NCBI RefSeq assembly: GCF_004364585.1
Contig: NZ_SOAN01000002.1
Coordinates: 65,000 to 128,999 of the forward strand
From: Nesterenkonia aurantiaca
Lineage (GTDB): Bacteria > Actinomycetota > Actinomycetes > Actinomycetales > Micrococcaceae
DNA length: 64,000 nucleotides
Direction of reading: 5' to 3'
How positions within the stretch are numbered: the stretch's first letter is position 1; each line of letters begins with the position of its first letter. Both the position numbers and the translations under genes were made by a program. Positions 33,766 through 42,783 of the stretch are shown in pieces. The notes beneath the pieces are model-generated. The model had not been told where the DNA came from and did no database searches. It saw nothing but the letters and a program-made list of their open reading frames with translations.

Positions 33766-34929
33766 ATGCACAACCGATCAATGAAGATGTTGGGCATCTC
33801 GGCGGCTCTGGTCCTTGGTCTCACCGCTTGCGCGGGAGGCGGCGCCGGAAGCGACGGCGGCGGAGACGACGCCGATGGCGGGGACGCGGCCCCGGAGGAC
33901 ATGACAGTAGGTGTCGCCATGCCGACGCAGACCTACGAACGCTGGCTCAACGACGGTGCCTCCGTCGAGGAGGGCCTGGAGGAGCTCGGTTATACGGCCG
34001 ACCTGCAGTACGCCGACGACGACATCCCCACCCAGCAGCAGCAGATCGACCAGATGATCACCCAGGACTACGACGCGCTGATCATCGCCTCCATCGACGG
34101 CTCGGCGCTGACCAGCCAGCTCGACGCCGCAGATGCGGCCGACATCCCGGTCATCTCCTACGACCGGCTGCTCACCAACAGCGAGAACGTCGACTTCTAC
34201 GTCACCTTCGACAACTTCGCTGTGGGCCAGGAGCAGGCCAACGCTTTGCTCTATGGTCTGGGGGTCTTCGACGAGAACTTCGAGGAGGCCGAGGACGCCC
34301 CCGAGGAGACGCTGAACGTCGAGCTCTTCGCTGGCTCACTGGATGACAACAACGCCCGCTTCTTCTGGGACGGCGCGATGGACGTGCTCGAGCCCTATAT
34401 CGAGGACGGCACCTTGGCAGTTCCTTCCGGCCAGACCACCATCGAACAGGCCGCCACGCAGCGCTGGGAGCAGGAGACCGCCCAAGAGCGCATGGAGAAC
34501 CTGTTGACCAGCACCTATAGCGGGGGCGAAGAGCTCCACGGGGTGCTCTCCCCGGCAGATCCGCTCTCCCGCGGCATCATCAACGCTCTGCGCGGCGCAG
34601 GCATGGGCGACGACATCGAGAGCGGCCTGCCGATCGTGACCGGCCAGGACGCTGAGATCGCCTCGGTCTCGCTGATCGCCGAAGGCGTGCAGCACTCGAC
34701 CATCTTCAAGGACACCCGCAACCTTGCTGATCAGGCGGTCAGTGCCGCGGACTCCTTCCTCAACGGGGAGGAGCCTGAGGCCAACGACACCGAGAGCTAC
34801 GACAACGGGTCCGCGGTGATCCCCTCCTACCTGCTGCCGGTGGAGATGATCCTGCAGGAGAACTATGAGGAGATCCTCGTCGACTCCGACTTCTATACCG
34901 AGGAGCAGGTCGAGTCCGGCCAGCAGTGA
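33766..34929 (+). CDS. chvE: ChvE-type sugar-binding lipoprotein of a monosaccharide ABC importer
   Basis: The 387-residue lipoprotein has a signal peptide ending LGLTAC, an acidic Gly/Asp linker, and a periplasmic-binding-protein fold of the ChvE/XylF type (VGVAMPTQTYERWLNDG, QYADDDIPTQQQQIDQMI, ISYDRLLTNSENVDFYVTFDN). ChvE relatives bind L-arabinose, galactose, glucose and xylose. AGGAGG precedes the start. It follows araA in the same direction and is followed by its ATPase and permease, so L-arabinose is the likely ligand. Confidence 0.93.
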   Translation: MHNRSMKMLGISAALVLGLTACAGGGAGSDGGGDDADGGDAAPEDMTVGVAMPTQTYERWLNDGASVEEGLEELGYTADLQYADDDIPTQQQQIDQMITQDYDALIIASIDGSALTSQLDAADAADIPVISYDRLLTNSENVDFYVTFDNFAVGQEQANALLYGLGVFDENFEEAEDAPEETLNVELFAGSLDDNNARFFWDGAMDVLEPYIEDGTLAVPSGQTTIEQAATQRWEQETAQERMENLLTSTYSGGEELHGVLSPADPLSRGIINALRGAGMGDDIESGLPIVTGQDAEIASVSLIAEGVQHSTIFKDTRNLADQAVSAADSFLNGEEPEANDTESYDNGSAVIPSYLLPVEMILQENYEEILVDSDFYTEEQVESGQQ

Positions 34930-34990
34930 CCTCGATCGGGCAGTGACCCTGATCCACCACTGAGCTGAGCACCGCTCACCAGTTACGCCG

Positions 34991-35022
34991 GTCGGGCCCG
35001 GGGCGAGCGCCCCGGGCCCGAC
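34991..35022 (+). other. Intercistronic 14-bp stem-loop between the binding protein and ATPase genes
   Basis: GTCGGGCCCGGGGC (34991-35004) and GCCCCGGGCCCGAC (35009-35022) are perfectly complementary around the loop GAGC. There is no T tract. Such stems after binding-protein genes usually stabilise the upstream mRNA and reduce expression of the downstream genes. A further GACCTC/GAGGTC pair overlaps its 3' side (35020-35036). Confidence 0.75.
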
Positions 35023-35049
35023 CTCCGGCAGAGGTCCTAAGGAGGGCCC

Positions 35050-36591
35050 ATGAACGAGAACATCCTTGAGATGCGCTCCATCACTAAGAAGTTCCCCGGA
35101 GTGGTGGCGCTCCAAGACGTGAACCTGCAGGTGCGACGTGGAGAGATCCACGCCGTCTGCGGTGAGAATGGAGCAGGAAAATCCACGCTGATGAAGGTTC
35201 TCTCCGGCGTTCACCCGGCTGGCACCTACGAGGGCGAGATCCACTTCGAGTCCAAACATGTGAGCTTCTCCTCGCTCAACGACTCCGAGGCCCTGGGCAT
35301 CGTCATCATCCACCAGGAGCTTGCGCTCGTGCCGCACCTCTCCGTGGCGGAGAACATCTTCCTGGGCAATGAAAAGAGCCGCGCGGGAATCATCAACTGG
35401 CACGAGGTCAACCTTGCGGCCGCGGCCCTGTTGGACAAGGTGGGTCTCCGCGAGAACCCGGTGACTCCGGTGGGCCACCTCGGGGTGGGCAAGCAGCAGC
35501 TCGTGGAGATCGCCAAGGCGCTGAGCAAGAACGTGAAGCTGCTGATCCTCGACGAGCCTACGGCGGCGCTGAACGACGAGGACTCCGCGCACCTGCTCGG
35601 TCTCATCCGTGACCTGCGCGACGAGGGAGTCACCTGCATCATCATCTCGCACAAGCTCGGTGAGATCGCGGCCGTGGCGGACTCCACCACCGTGATCCGC
35701 GATGGCGGCACGGTGGAGACCATCGATATGGCCGAGGCCACCCGCAATGGGGAGGACCTCACCCGGCGGATCATCCGCGGCATGGTCGGCCGGGACATGG
35801 AGAACATGTACCCGGACCGCGATGTGACCATCGGTGAGGAGGTGTTCCGCGTCGAAGACTGGCACGTGAATCACCCGACTCAGCGCGACCGCAAGGTCGT
35901 CGACGGAGCCTCGCTGAATGTGCGCGCCGGTGAGGTGGTGGGCATCGCGGGTCTCATGGGTGCGGGGCGGACCGAACTGGCGATGAGCGTGTTCGGAAAG
36001 TCCTACGGCCGCGACATCAGCGGCACGGTGTATATGCACAAGAAGCCGGTGAAGGTGGACTCCGTGGCCGACGCGATCAAGGCGGGCATCGCCTACGTCA
36101 GTGAGGATCGCAAGCGCTACGGGTTGAACCTGATCGACGACATCCGCCGCAACGTCACCGCGGCTGCGCTGAAACGCGTCGCTCCGCGGGGCTGGATCAA
36201 CGGCAACGAGGAGATCGCGGTGGCCGAACGTTACCGCAGCTCCATGAACATCAAGGCGCCCACGGTGATGTCGGTCATCGGGAAGCTCTCCGGCGGCAAC
36301 CAGCAGAAGGTGGTGCTGAGCAAGTGGCTCTACACCGAACCCGAGCTGCTGATCCTGGACGAGCCGACCCGCGGCATCGACGTCGGCGCGAAGTACGAGA
36401 TCTATTCCATCATCAACAAGCTGGCTGCCTCAGGGAAGGCGATCATCATGATCTCCTCTGAGCTGCCCGAGGTGCTGGGCATGTGCGACCGCGTCTACGC
36501 GCTGTCCGCCGGCCGGATCACCGGGCAGCTTCCCGTGGAAGACGCAACCCAGGAGCGCCTCATGGAGCTCATGACCAGGGAGAAGGACTGA
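35050..36591 (+). CDS. gguA: Sugar ABC transporter ATP-binding protein (GguA/MmsA type)
   Basis: This 513-residue protein has two fused ABC ATPase domains, as in all monosaccharide importers of this class. The first has Walker [10 protein letters not shown] near residue 41 and Walker [12 protein letters not shown]. The second has a degenerate Walker A (GLMGAGRTE), a SGGNQQKV signature and Walker [20 protein letters not shown] precedes the ATG. It energises uptake for the ChvE-like protein upstream and the permease downstream. Confidence 0.95.
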   Translation: MNENILEMRSITKKFPGVVALQDVNLQVRRGEIHAVCGENGAGKSTLMKVLSGVHPAGTYEGEIHFESKHVSFSSLNDSEALGIVIIHQELALVPHLSVAENIFLGNEKSRAGIINWHEVNLAAAALLDKVGLRENPVTPVGHLGVGKQQLVEIAKALSKNVKLLILDEPTAALNDEDSAHLLGLIRDLRDEGVTCIIISHKLGEIAAVADSTTVIRDGGTVETIDMAEATRNGEDLTRRIIRGMVGRDMENMYPDRDVTIGEEVFRVEDWHVNHPTQRDRKVVDGASLNVRAGEVVGIAGLMGAGRTELAMSVFGKSYGRDISGTVYMHKKPVKVDSVADAIKAGIAYVSEDRKRYGLNLIDDIRRNVTAAALKRVAPRGWINGNEEIAVAERYRSSMNIKAPTVMSVIGKLSGGNQQKVVLSKWLYTEPELLILDEPTRGIDVGAKYEIYSIINKLAASGKAIIMISSELPEVLGMCDRVYALSAGRITGQLPVEDATQERLMELMTREKD

Positions 36592-36594
36592 GGC

Positions 36595-37776
36595 ATGACC
36601 GGTACATCTAATCTCATCGAGCTCTTGACGCGGAATCTGCGTCAGAGCGGCATCTACATCGCCTTCGTGTTCATCGTCCTGCTGTTCACGGTGCTCACCG
36701 GCGGCACCCTGCTGAGCCCCGGGAACATCACGAACCTGGTGCTGCAGTACTCCTACATCCTCATCCTTGCCATCGGCATGGTGATGATCATCGTCGCCGG
36801 TCACATCGACCTCTCGGTGGGCTCCGTGGTGGCACTCACCGGCGGCGTGGCCGCCGTCGTGGTGATCCGCGAGGGAATGCCCTGGTGGGTGGGCATCATC
36901 GCCGCACTGCTCACCGGTGTGCTGGTGGGCATCTGGCAGGGCTTCTGGGTGGCGATCGTGGGCATCCCTGCGTTCATAGTGACCCTTGCGGGCATGCTGA
37001 TCTTCCGGGGGCTCGCGATGCAGGTGCTGGACAACGTCTCGCTCTCGCCGTTTCCCAACGAGTATCGGCAGATCGCCGGCGGATTCTCCAACGGACTGCT
37101 CGGCGGTCCCGGCTATGACATCTTCACCCTGTTGATCTTCGCGCTGGCCTCGGTCGGGTTCGCCGTGCAGCAATGGCGCGCGCGGATGCGGAAGCTGGAG
37201 TACAAGCAGCCGGTCGAGGCGCTGTGGCTCTTCGCGATCCGGGTGCTCGCCGTGGTGGCGGTCATCATGGCCTTCGGCTGGCAGCTGGCGAACTCCCGCG
37301 GCATGCCATACGTGCTGGTCCTGCTTGCGGCACTGGTGCTGATCTATGGATTCGTCACCCAGCGCACCGTGTTCGGACGCCACATCTACGCCATGGGCGG
37401 CAACCTTGATGCTGCCAAGCTCTCCGGCGTGAAGACCAAGCGCGTGAACTTCCTGCTCTTCGTCAACATGGGCGTGCTGGCCGCCGTCGCCGGCATCGTC
37501 TACTCCGCCCGGTCGAACTCGGCGCAGCCGGCGGCTGGCAACATGTTCGAGCTCGACGCGATCGCCGCAGCGTTCATCGGCGGAGCGGCGGTCACCGGCG
37601 GCGTCGGCAAGGTCCAGGGCGCCATCATCGGTGGCCTGATCATGGCGGTGATGTCCAACGGGATGCAGATCCTGGGCATCGACCAGTCCACCCAGAACGT
37701 CGTGCGCGGCGTGGTGCTGGTGCTGGCCGTGGCCTTCGACGTCTGGAGCAAGAAGCGGTCCTCGGTCAGCGCCTGA
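36595..37776 (+). CDS. gguB: Sugar ABC transporter permease (GguB/XylH type)
   Basis: The 393-residue permease has about ten transmembrane helices and the family segments VMIIVAGHIDLSVGSVVAL near residue 60 and AAAFIGGAAVTGGVGKVQGAI near 320. It begins three bases after the ATPase stop. It forms the membrane channel of the arabinose-type importer and is the last gene of the araBDA-chvE-gguAB unit. A long inverted repeat follows it. Confidence 0.94.
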   Translation: MTGTSNLIELLTRNLRQSGIYIAFVFIVLLFTVLTGGTLLSPGNITNLVLQYSYILILAIGMVMIIVAGHIDLSVGSVVALTGGVAAVVVIREGMPWWVGIIAALLTGVLVGIWQGFWVAIVGIPAFIVTLAGMLIFRGLAMQVLDNVSLSPFPNEYRQIAGGFSNGLLGGPGYDIFTLLIFALASVGFAVQQWRARMRKLEYKQPVEALWLFAIRVLAVVAVIMAFGWQLANSRGMPYVLVLLAALVLIYGFVTQRTVFGRHIYAMGGNLDAAKLSGVKTKRVNFLLFVNMGVLAAVAGIVYSARSNSAQPAAGNMFELDAIAAAFIGGAAVTGGVGKVQGAIIGGLIMAVMSNGMQILGIDQSTQNVVRGVVLVLAVAFDVWSKKRSSVSA

Positions 37777-37807
37777 GGCCGATCCTGCGGCGAACCCGGG
37801 ACAGTCC

Positions 37808-37876
37808 TCGAGTGTGCGATCCAAACAGATGGTCCGGCCAGGTCAGGCCGAACTCCTGGACGGATCGCACACTCGA
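37808..37876. repeat. 15-bp inverted repeat with 39-base spacer downstream of the ara operon
   Basis: TCGAGTGTGCGATCC (37808-37822) and GGATCGCACACTCGA (37862-37876) are perfectly complementary. The spacer contains a further CGGCC/GGCCG hairpin (37834-37850). The structure lies 30 bases after gguB and could be a terminator or paired binding sites for a regulator of the next gene. There is no T tract. Confidence 0.75.
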
Positions 37877-37901
37877 CGACGTCCGGGCGACATCGCGCAC
37901 C

Positions 37902-37930
37902 GTGACACCGCCCACGTCTGGAAGTATGAG
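37902..37930 (+). promoter_or_regulatory. Promoter candidate for the SMP-30/alditol oxidase fusion gene
   Basis: GTGACA (37902-37907) and TATGAG (37925-37930) are 17 bases apart, just before the ATG at 37934. The predicted start would fall at or within the first codon, which is too close for a normal leader, so this assignment is weak. Confidence 0.3.
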
Positions 37931-37933
37931 GGA

Positions 37934-40159
37934 ATGACCATCGATTCCGCACAGCACACCTCGGTAATCCGCAGCGCATGGGCCCCGGTGGACGAGCGGC
38001 GGCTCTTCCTCGGCGAAGGTGCACGCTTCCTGGAGACCGGGATCAGCCCGGTCCCGGAGACCGAGCAGCCCGGCACCGCCGCGCACCCCTTCGTGCTGGT
38101 CGACATCTTGGACGGCGCGCTGTACTCCACCACCGCCGAGCCCGGCTCGGGACTGACCCTGCAGGGCAGCCTGGACGAGCCGCTCGGCGCGGTGGCACCG
38201 GTGCGTCAGCACAGCTCTGCACCCGACGGCCGCTGGATCGCGGCGCTCGGCAAGGGCCTCGCCCTGCTGGAGCGCTGCGCCACAGGTGAGCTGCAGGTCG
38301 TGGAGACACTGGGTGAACCCGCCGCCGGCCGTTCCTCGGTGCCGCTGCGGATGAACGACGCCGTGGTCGACCCGCACGGCCGCTTCTGGGCCGGCGCCAT
38401 GGCCTACGACGGCGACGCCGGGCAGGGCTTCTTGCTCCGGCTGGATCCCGACGGGTCGATCCAGATCGTGCTCGAGGACCTGGCCATCCCCAATGGTCCG
38501 GCCTTCAGCGCCGACGGGGCCACGATGTACCTCTCCGACACCCCCACCGGGTGGATCCGTCGCTACCGGGTGGACATCGCCACCGGTGGACTCGACGCCG
38601 GCGAGGACTTCATTCACATCAGCGAGGGCGGCCCCGACGGGATGACCGTCGACGCCGAAGACTGCCTGTGGTCCGCGGTCTGGGGCGGGTCCTGCCTGCA
38701 CCGCTACTCACCCTCCGGGGAGCTGCTCGAGCGCATCGAAGTGCCGGTGCGCCAGCCCACTTCCATCGCGCTCAGCGCCGCGCCGCCCTACCGGGTGATG
38801 GTCACCTCTGCCACCGAGAACCTTCAGGAGCTCACCGACCACGACGGACGCGTGATCACCGCCGAGGTCAGCGTCGCGGGTCGCCCGGCGGTGAGCCATC
38901 TGCGCAGTCCCGAGCAGGAGCCGCAGGCCAACTGGGCCGGGAACCTCACCTACTCCGCCGACCGGCTGGTCCGGCCGCGCTCCATCGAGGAGCTGGCCCG
39001 GATCGTCTCCGAGTCTGACCAGGTCAAGGCGTTGGGCAGCCGGCACAGCTTCAGCTCCGTGGCCGACACCACCGGCACACTGGTCGAACTCACCGAGATG
39101 CCGCGGGTCTTCAGCCTGGACGCCGAGGCGGGTACCGTCACCTTCGACGCGGCCACCCGCTATGGGGACCTCGCCGCAGCGCTGCAGGACCAGGGCTGGG
39201 CGCTGCCGAACATGGCCTCGCTGCCACACATCACCGTGGCGGGGTCGGTGGCCACCGGCACCCACGGCTCGGGTGATCACAACCCGCCGCTGGCCTCCTC
39301 CGTGCGCAGCCTGGACATGATCCTGGCCGACGGCAGCCTGCGGACCTTCAGTCGCGGCGACGCAGACTTCGACGGTGCGGTGGTCAGCCTCGGCGCCCTC
39401 GGGGTCGTCACCACGCTCACCTTGGATGTGGTCCCCAGCTTCGAGGTCCGCCAGGACATCTACGACGGGGTCAGCTGGGCCGGCGTGCTGGAGAACTTCG
39501 AGGAGCTCACCGGCGCGGCCTACAGCGTGAGTCTGTTCACCCGGTGGGCCGGAGAGGACTTCGGGCTGGTCTGGATGAAGTCCACCCAGGAGCCTCCGGC
39601 AGAGGTGCTCGGCGTCCGCGCCCGGAGCCAGGACATCGGTCTCGCCGGAGGCCCCCCGGAGTTCGCCACCGAACAGGGCGGGCGGTGGGGCAGCTGGGAC
39701 CAGCGCCTGCCGCACTTCCGGCTGGACTTCACCCCCAGCAACGGTGACGAGCTGCAGAGCGAATACCTGCTCCCGCGCGAGAATGCCGTGGAAGGACTGC
39801 GCCGGATGCGCGCCCTGGCCGCTGAGATCGAGCCGCTGCTCCTGATCAGCGAGATCCGCACGATGCCGGCGGACGAGCAGTGGCTCAGCGGTGCCTCCGG
39901 CCGGGAGACCGTCGGGTTCCACTTCACCTGGCTCCAGCGCGAGGCGGAGGTCGCGGCGCTGCTGCCGCGCCTCGAGGAACAGCTGCTCCCGCTCGGCGCC
40001 CGGCCGCACTGGGGCAAGCGGTTCGCCACCACCGAGATCGCCAGCCTCTACCCCCGACTGGGGGACTTCACACGTCTGGCCGAGGAGCTGGACCCGCATC
40101 GCACTTTCCGCAACGCGTTCCTGGAGGATCTGCTCTTCGGCTCGGAGTCGCGCAGCTGA
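37934..40159 (+). CDS. Fusion of an SMP-30/gluconolactonase domain and an alditol oxidase domain
   Basis: This 741-residue protein joins two enzymes in one uninterrupted frame. Residues 1-320 form an SMP-30/regucalcin six-bladed propeller with metal ligands Glu28 (LGEGARF), Asn141 (RMNDAVVDPHGRFWAG) and probably Asp202 or Asp235 (GGPDGMTVD). Residues 333-741 closely resemble Streptomyces alditol oxidase: NWAGN start, His371 in LGSRHSF at the position that covalently binds FAD, LPNMASLPHITVAGSVATGT, and a C-terminal ARPHWGKRF. The oxidase would turn alditols into aldoses or aldonic acids with H2O2, and the propeller could hydrolyse lactones. It follows the ara operon. Confidence 0.88.
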   Translation: MTIDSAQHTSVIRSAWAPVDERRLFLGEGARFLETGISPVPETEQPGTAAHPFVLVDILDGALYSTTAEPGSGLTLQGSLDEPLGAVAPVRQHSSAPDGRWIAALGKGLALLERCATGELQVVETLGEPAAGRSSVPLRMNDAVVDPHGRFWAGAMAYDGDAGQGFLLRLDPDGSIQIVLEDLAIPNGPAFSADGATMYLSDTPTGWIRRYRVDIATGGLDAGEDFIHISEGGPDGMTVDAEDCLWSAVWGGSCLHRYSPSGELLERIEVPVRQPTSIALSAAPPYRVMVTSATENLQELTDHDGRVITAEVSVAGRPAVSHLRSPEQEPQANWAGNLTYSADRLVRPRSIEELARIVSESDQVKALGSRHSFSSVADTTGTLVELTEMPRVFSLDAEAGTVTFDAATRYGDLAAALQDQGWALPNMASLPHITVAGSVATGTHGSGDHNPPLASSVRSLDMILADGSLRTFSRGDADFDGAVVSLGALGVVTTLTLDVVPSFEVRQDIYDGVSWAGVLENFEELTGAAYSVSLFTRWAGEDFGLVWMKSTQEPPAEVLGVRARSQDIGLAGGPPEFATEQGGRWGSWDQRLPHFRLDFTPSNGDELQSEYLLPRENAVEGLRRMRALAAEIEPLLLISEIRTMPADEQWLSGASGRETVGFHFTWLQREAEVAALLPRLEEQLLPLGARPHWGKRFATTEIASLYPRLGDFTRLAEELDPHRTFRNAFLEDLLFGSESRS

Positions 40160-40225
40160 GCCAGCCCAGGCGCCGGCGCGCCACCCACCACCAGGGCGCC
40201 GACGGCGCCGGAAAGCGGGATACAT

Positions 40226-40729
40226 ATGTGGTTCGATTCGTGGTCAGACCTGGGGCGGGTGCTGCTGATCGGCATGACCGCGTATGTCATGTTGATCCTG
40301 GTGATCCGCCTCTCGGGCAAGCGCACGCTGAGCCAGCTCAACGCCTTCGACTTCATCGTCACGGTGGCGCTGGGATCCGTGCTGGCGACGATCCTGCTCA
40401 GCAGTGATGTCTCCTGGACTGAAGGTGCGCTGGCTCTGGTGCTGCTCGCAGGGCTGCAGTTCATCCTGGCCTGGATCTCCGCGCGAGCGCCCCGGTTTCG
40501 AACGCTTATCACCGCACGGCCCGCGGTGGTGCTCTGGCATGGGGAGCTGCAGGCGGAGCAGCTGCGCCGCAACCGGCTCTCGGCCTCCGAGGTGCACCAG
40601 GCGATCCGCAGCAGCGGTGCCGGAGATCTGGGCGGCATCGCCGCCGTCGTGCTGGAGACCAACGGCACGCTCAGCGTGATCTCCACAGAGAACCTGGGTG
40701 ACAGCTCAGCCCTGAGCGACCTCAACTGA
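40226..40729 (+). CDS. DUF421 (YetF-like) membrane protein
   Basis: A 167-residue protein with three N-terminal transmembrane helices and the DUF421 signature YVMLILVIRLSGKRTLSQLN followed by DFIVTVALGSVLATILLS. The soluble C-terminal part (NRLSASEVHQAIRSSG, GDLGGIAAVVLETNG) is the conserved YetF fold. The function is unknown; family members are linked to spore or envelope biology in Bacillus. It stands alone between the fusion gene and the Gfo/Idh operon. Confidence 0.88.
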   Translation: MWFDSWSDLGRVLLIGMTAYVMLILVIRLSGKRTLSQLNAFDFIVTVALGSVLATILLSSDVSWTEGALALVLLAGLQFILAWISARAPRFRTLITARPAVVLWHGELQAEQLRRNRLSASEVHQAIRSSGAGDLGGIAAVVLETNGTLSVISTENLGDSSALSDLN

Positions 40730-40808
40730 GCCGGCCTGTTGGAGCGCGCCCGGCGCCACAGGAAGTGATTAGTTGCGCGGTGATGCGTTTTGCGGCACAA
40801 GGCGTAAG

Positions 40809-40824
40809 GTTGACGCGGATCACA
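40809..40824. promoter_or_regulatory. Weak CRP/GlxR-like site before the Gfo/Idh-ThuA operon
   Basis: GTTGACGCGGATCACA matches TGTGA-N6-TCACA at eight of ten fixed positions. It lies 25 bases before the TTG start at 40850. Alone it would not be convincing; it is listed because stronger sites occur at the other sugar promoters. Confidence 0.25.
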
Positions 40825-40849
40825 TTCCTGCTGCTGCCGAGGAGTCCGA

Positions 40850-42082
40850 TTGACCGAGTCCACCGAAGTTCAACAGCCCGCCCCGACGTCCGCCGGACGC
40901 CCCCTGCGGGTGGCGATCATCGGCCATGCGTTCATGGGTGTCGCCCACACCCACGCCTGGCGGACCGCGCCGAGGTTCTTCGATCTTGACCACGCCCCCG
41001 AGCTCGCCCTGCTCGTCGGTCGCGACGCGGCCCGCACCCGGGCCGCCGCGGACCGGCTGGAGATCGCAGAGATCGAGACCGACTGGCGCCGCGCCGTCGA
41101 ACGCGAGGACATCGACGTCGTCGACATCTGCACCCCGGGCAACACTCACGCCGAGATCGCCCTGGCGGCCCTGGCTGCCGGCAAGCACGTGCTGTGCGAG
41201 AAGCCGCTGGCCAACTCGGTGGCCGAGGCTGAAGCGATGACGGCCGCCGCCGCGCGGGCCGAGGCCGAGGGGGTGCGCACCTTCTGCGGGTTCAGCTACC
41301 GCCGGACCCCTGCACTGGCGCTGGCGAAGCGCTTCGTCGAGGAGGGCCGGCTCGGTGAGATCCGGCATGTGCGCGCGCAGTACCTCCAGGACTGGCTCAG
41401 CGACGCCGACACCCCGCTGAACTGGCGACTGGACAAGGACCAGGCCGGAAGCGGGGCTCTGGGCGATATCTGCGCCCATTCCGTGGATGCCGCCCAGTGG
41501 GTCTCCGGACAGCTGATCACCGGCGTCTCCGCCATGCTGCACACCTTCGTGGAGACTCGCCCGCTTGCCGGGGCGGCCGAGGGACTGGGCGGCCGCGCCG
41601 AAGCCGGCGCGCCGCGCGGCCCCGTGACGGTGGACGACGCCGCGGCCTTCACCGCGCGGTTCGACGGCGGGGCCATCGGCGTCTTCGAGGCCACCCGGTT
41701 CGCCCAGGGACGCCGCAACGCCAACCGGCTGGAGATCAACGGCAGTCTCGGATCCATCGCCTTCGACTTTGAGTCGATGAACACCCTGGAGTACTTCGAC
41801 GCCCGCGATGACCAGGCGGCCCAGGGCTTCCGCACCATCCAGGTCACCGACGCGGTGCACCCCTACACCGATCACTGGTGGCCGGTGGGCCACGGCCTGG
41901 GCTACGGGGACCTCTTCGTACACCAGGTGGCCGACGTCGTCGCCGCCCTGGAATCAGACACCGCGCCGCGGCCCGACTTCGCCGAGGCGCTGAAGGTCCA
42001 GCGGGTGCTCCACGCCGTGGAGGCCAGCGCACAGGACGCCAGTCGCTACACCCCGGTCCACCGACCAGAACCCCAAGACTGA
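40850..42082 (+). CDS. Gfo/Idh/MocA family oxidoreductase
   Basis: The 410-residue NAD(P)-dependent oxidoreductase has a Rossmann domain (RVAIIGHAFMGVAHTHAW), the CEKPLANS motif near residue 123 and a catalytic-type segment GSGALGDICAHSVDAAQWV near 203 (Asp/His). It begins at a TTG preceded by GAGGAG. It is the first gene of an operon with a ThuA protein and a second Gfo/Idh oxidoreductase, a combination seen in 3-keto-sugar pathways. The substrate is unknown; the surrounding genes suggest a pentose derivative or glycoside. Confidence 0.9.
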   Translation: MTESTEVQQPAPTSAGRPLRVAIIGHAFMGVAHTHAWRTAPRFFDLDHAPELALLVGRDAARTRAAADRLEIAEIETDWRRAVEREDIDVVDICTPGNTHAEIALAALAAGKHVLCEKPLANSVAEAEAMTAAAARAEAEGVRTFCGFSYRRTPALALAKRFVEEGRLGEIRHVRAQYLQDWLSDADTPLNWRLDKDQAGSGALGDICAHSVDAAQWVSGQLITGVSAMLHTFVETRPLAGAAEGLGGRAEAGAPRGPVTVDDAAAFTARFDGGAIGVFEATRFAQGRRNANRLEINGSLGSIAFDFESMNTLEYFDARDDQAAQGFRTIQVTDAVHPYTDHWWPVGHGLGYGDLFVHQVADVVAALESDTAPRPDFAEALKVQRVLHAVEASAQDASRYTPVHRPEPQD

Positions 42083-42090
42083 GAGAGACC

Positions 42091-42783
42091 ATGACCAAGA
42101 GCGCACTCATCGTCCGCGGCGGCTGGGACGGGCATCAGCCCGTGGAGGCCACCGAGATGTTCCTGCCCTTCCTGGAGGCCAACGGCTACCAGGTGGCGAT
42201 CCATGAATCCCCGGAGGTCTACGCCGACGCCGCGACCATGGACTCGGTGGACCTGATCGTGCAGTGCATGACCATGTCCACCATCGAGAAGGACCAGCTG
42301 GAAGGCCTGCGCACCGCCGTCGCCGCAGGCTCCGGGCTGGCCGGGTGGCACGGCGGCATCGCCGACTCCTACCGAGCCAGCGACGGATACCTGCAGCTGA
42401 TCGGCGGGCAGTTCGCCCACCACCCGGCGGTGCACCCCGAGGAGCGCACCGGTGAGCAGTCCGACTACTACACCCCGCATCGCATCGACATCGCACCGGA
42501 GGCCGCCGATCACCCGATCACCACCGGCATCGAGAGTTTCGACCTGGTCACCGAGCAGTACTGGGTGCTCCACGATCAGCTCATCGACGTGCTCGCCACC
42601 ACCACCCTGCCCAAGCGGGACTTTGACGAGTGGGAGAAGCCGCACGTGAACCCGGCGATCTGGACCCGACGCTGGGGCCGCGGCCGAGTCTTCGTCTCGA
42701 CCCCCGGGCACCGCGTCGAAGTGTTGGAGAACCCGAACGTGCGCACCATGATCGAGCGCGGCATGCTCTGGGCCAGCCGATGA
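42091..42783 (+). CDS. ThuA-like protein (class I glutamine-amidotransferase-like fold)
   Basis: This 230-residue protein matches the ThuA family by its N-terminal ALIVRGGWDGHQPVEATEMF, the LAGWHGGIADSYR elbow segment, FAHHPAV and the C-terminal WTRRWGRGRVFVSTPGH. In Rhizobium, ThuA acts with the Gfo/Idh protein ThuB in trehalose catabolism through 3-keto intermediates. It lies nine bases after one Gfo/Idh gene and overlaps the next by ATGA, so all three likely act on one substrate. Confidence 0.9.
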   Translation: MTKSALIVRGGWDGHQPVEATEMFLPFLEANGYQVAIHESPEVYADAATMDSVDLIVQCMTMSTIEKDQLEGLRTAVAAGSGLAGWHGGIADSYRASDGYLQLIGGQFAHHPAVHPEERTGEQSDYYTPHRIDIAPEAADHPITTGIESFDLVTEQYWVLHDQLIDVLATTTLPKRDFDEWEKPHVNPAIWTRRWGRGRVFVSTPGHRVEVLENPNVRTMIERGMLWASR

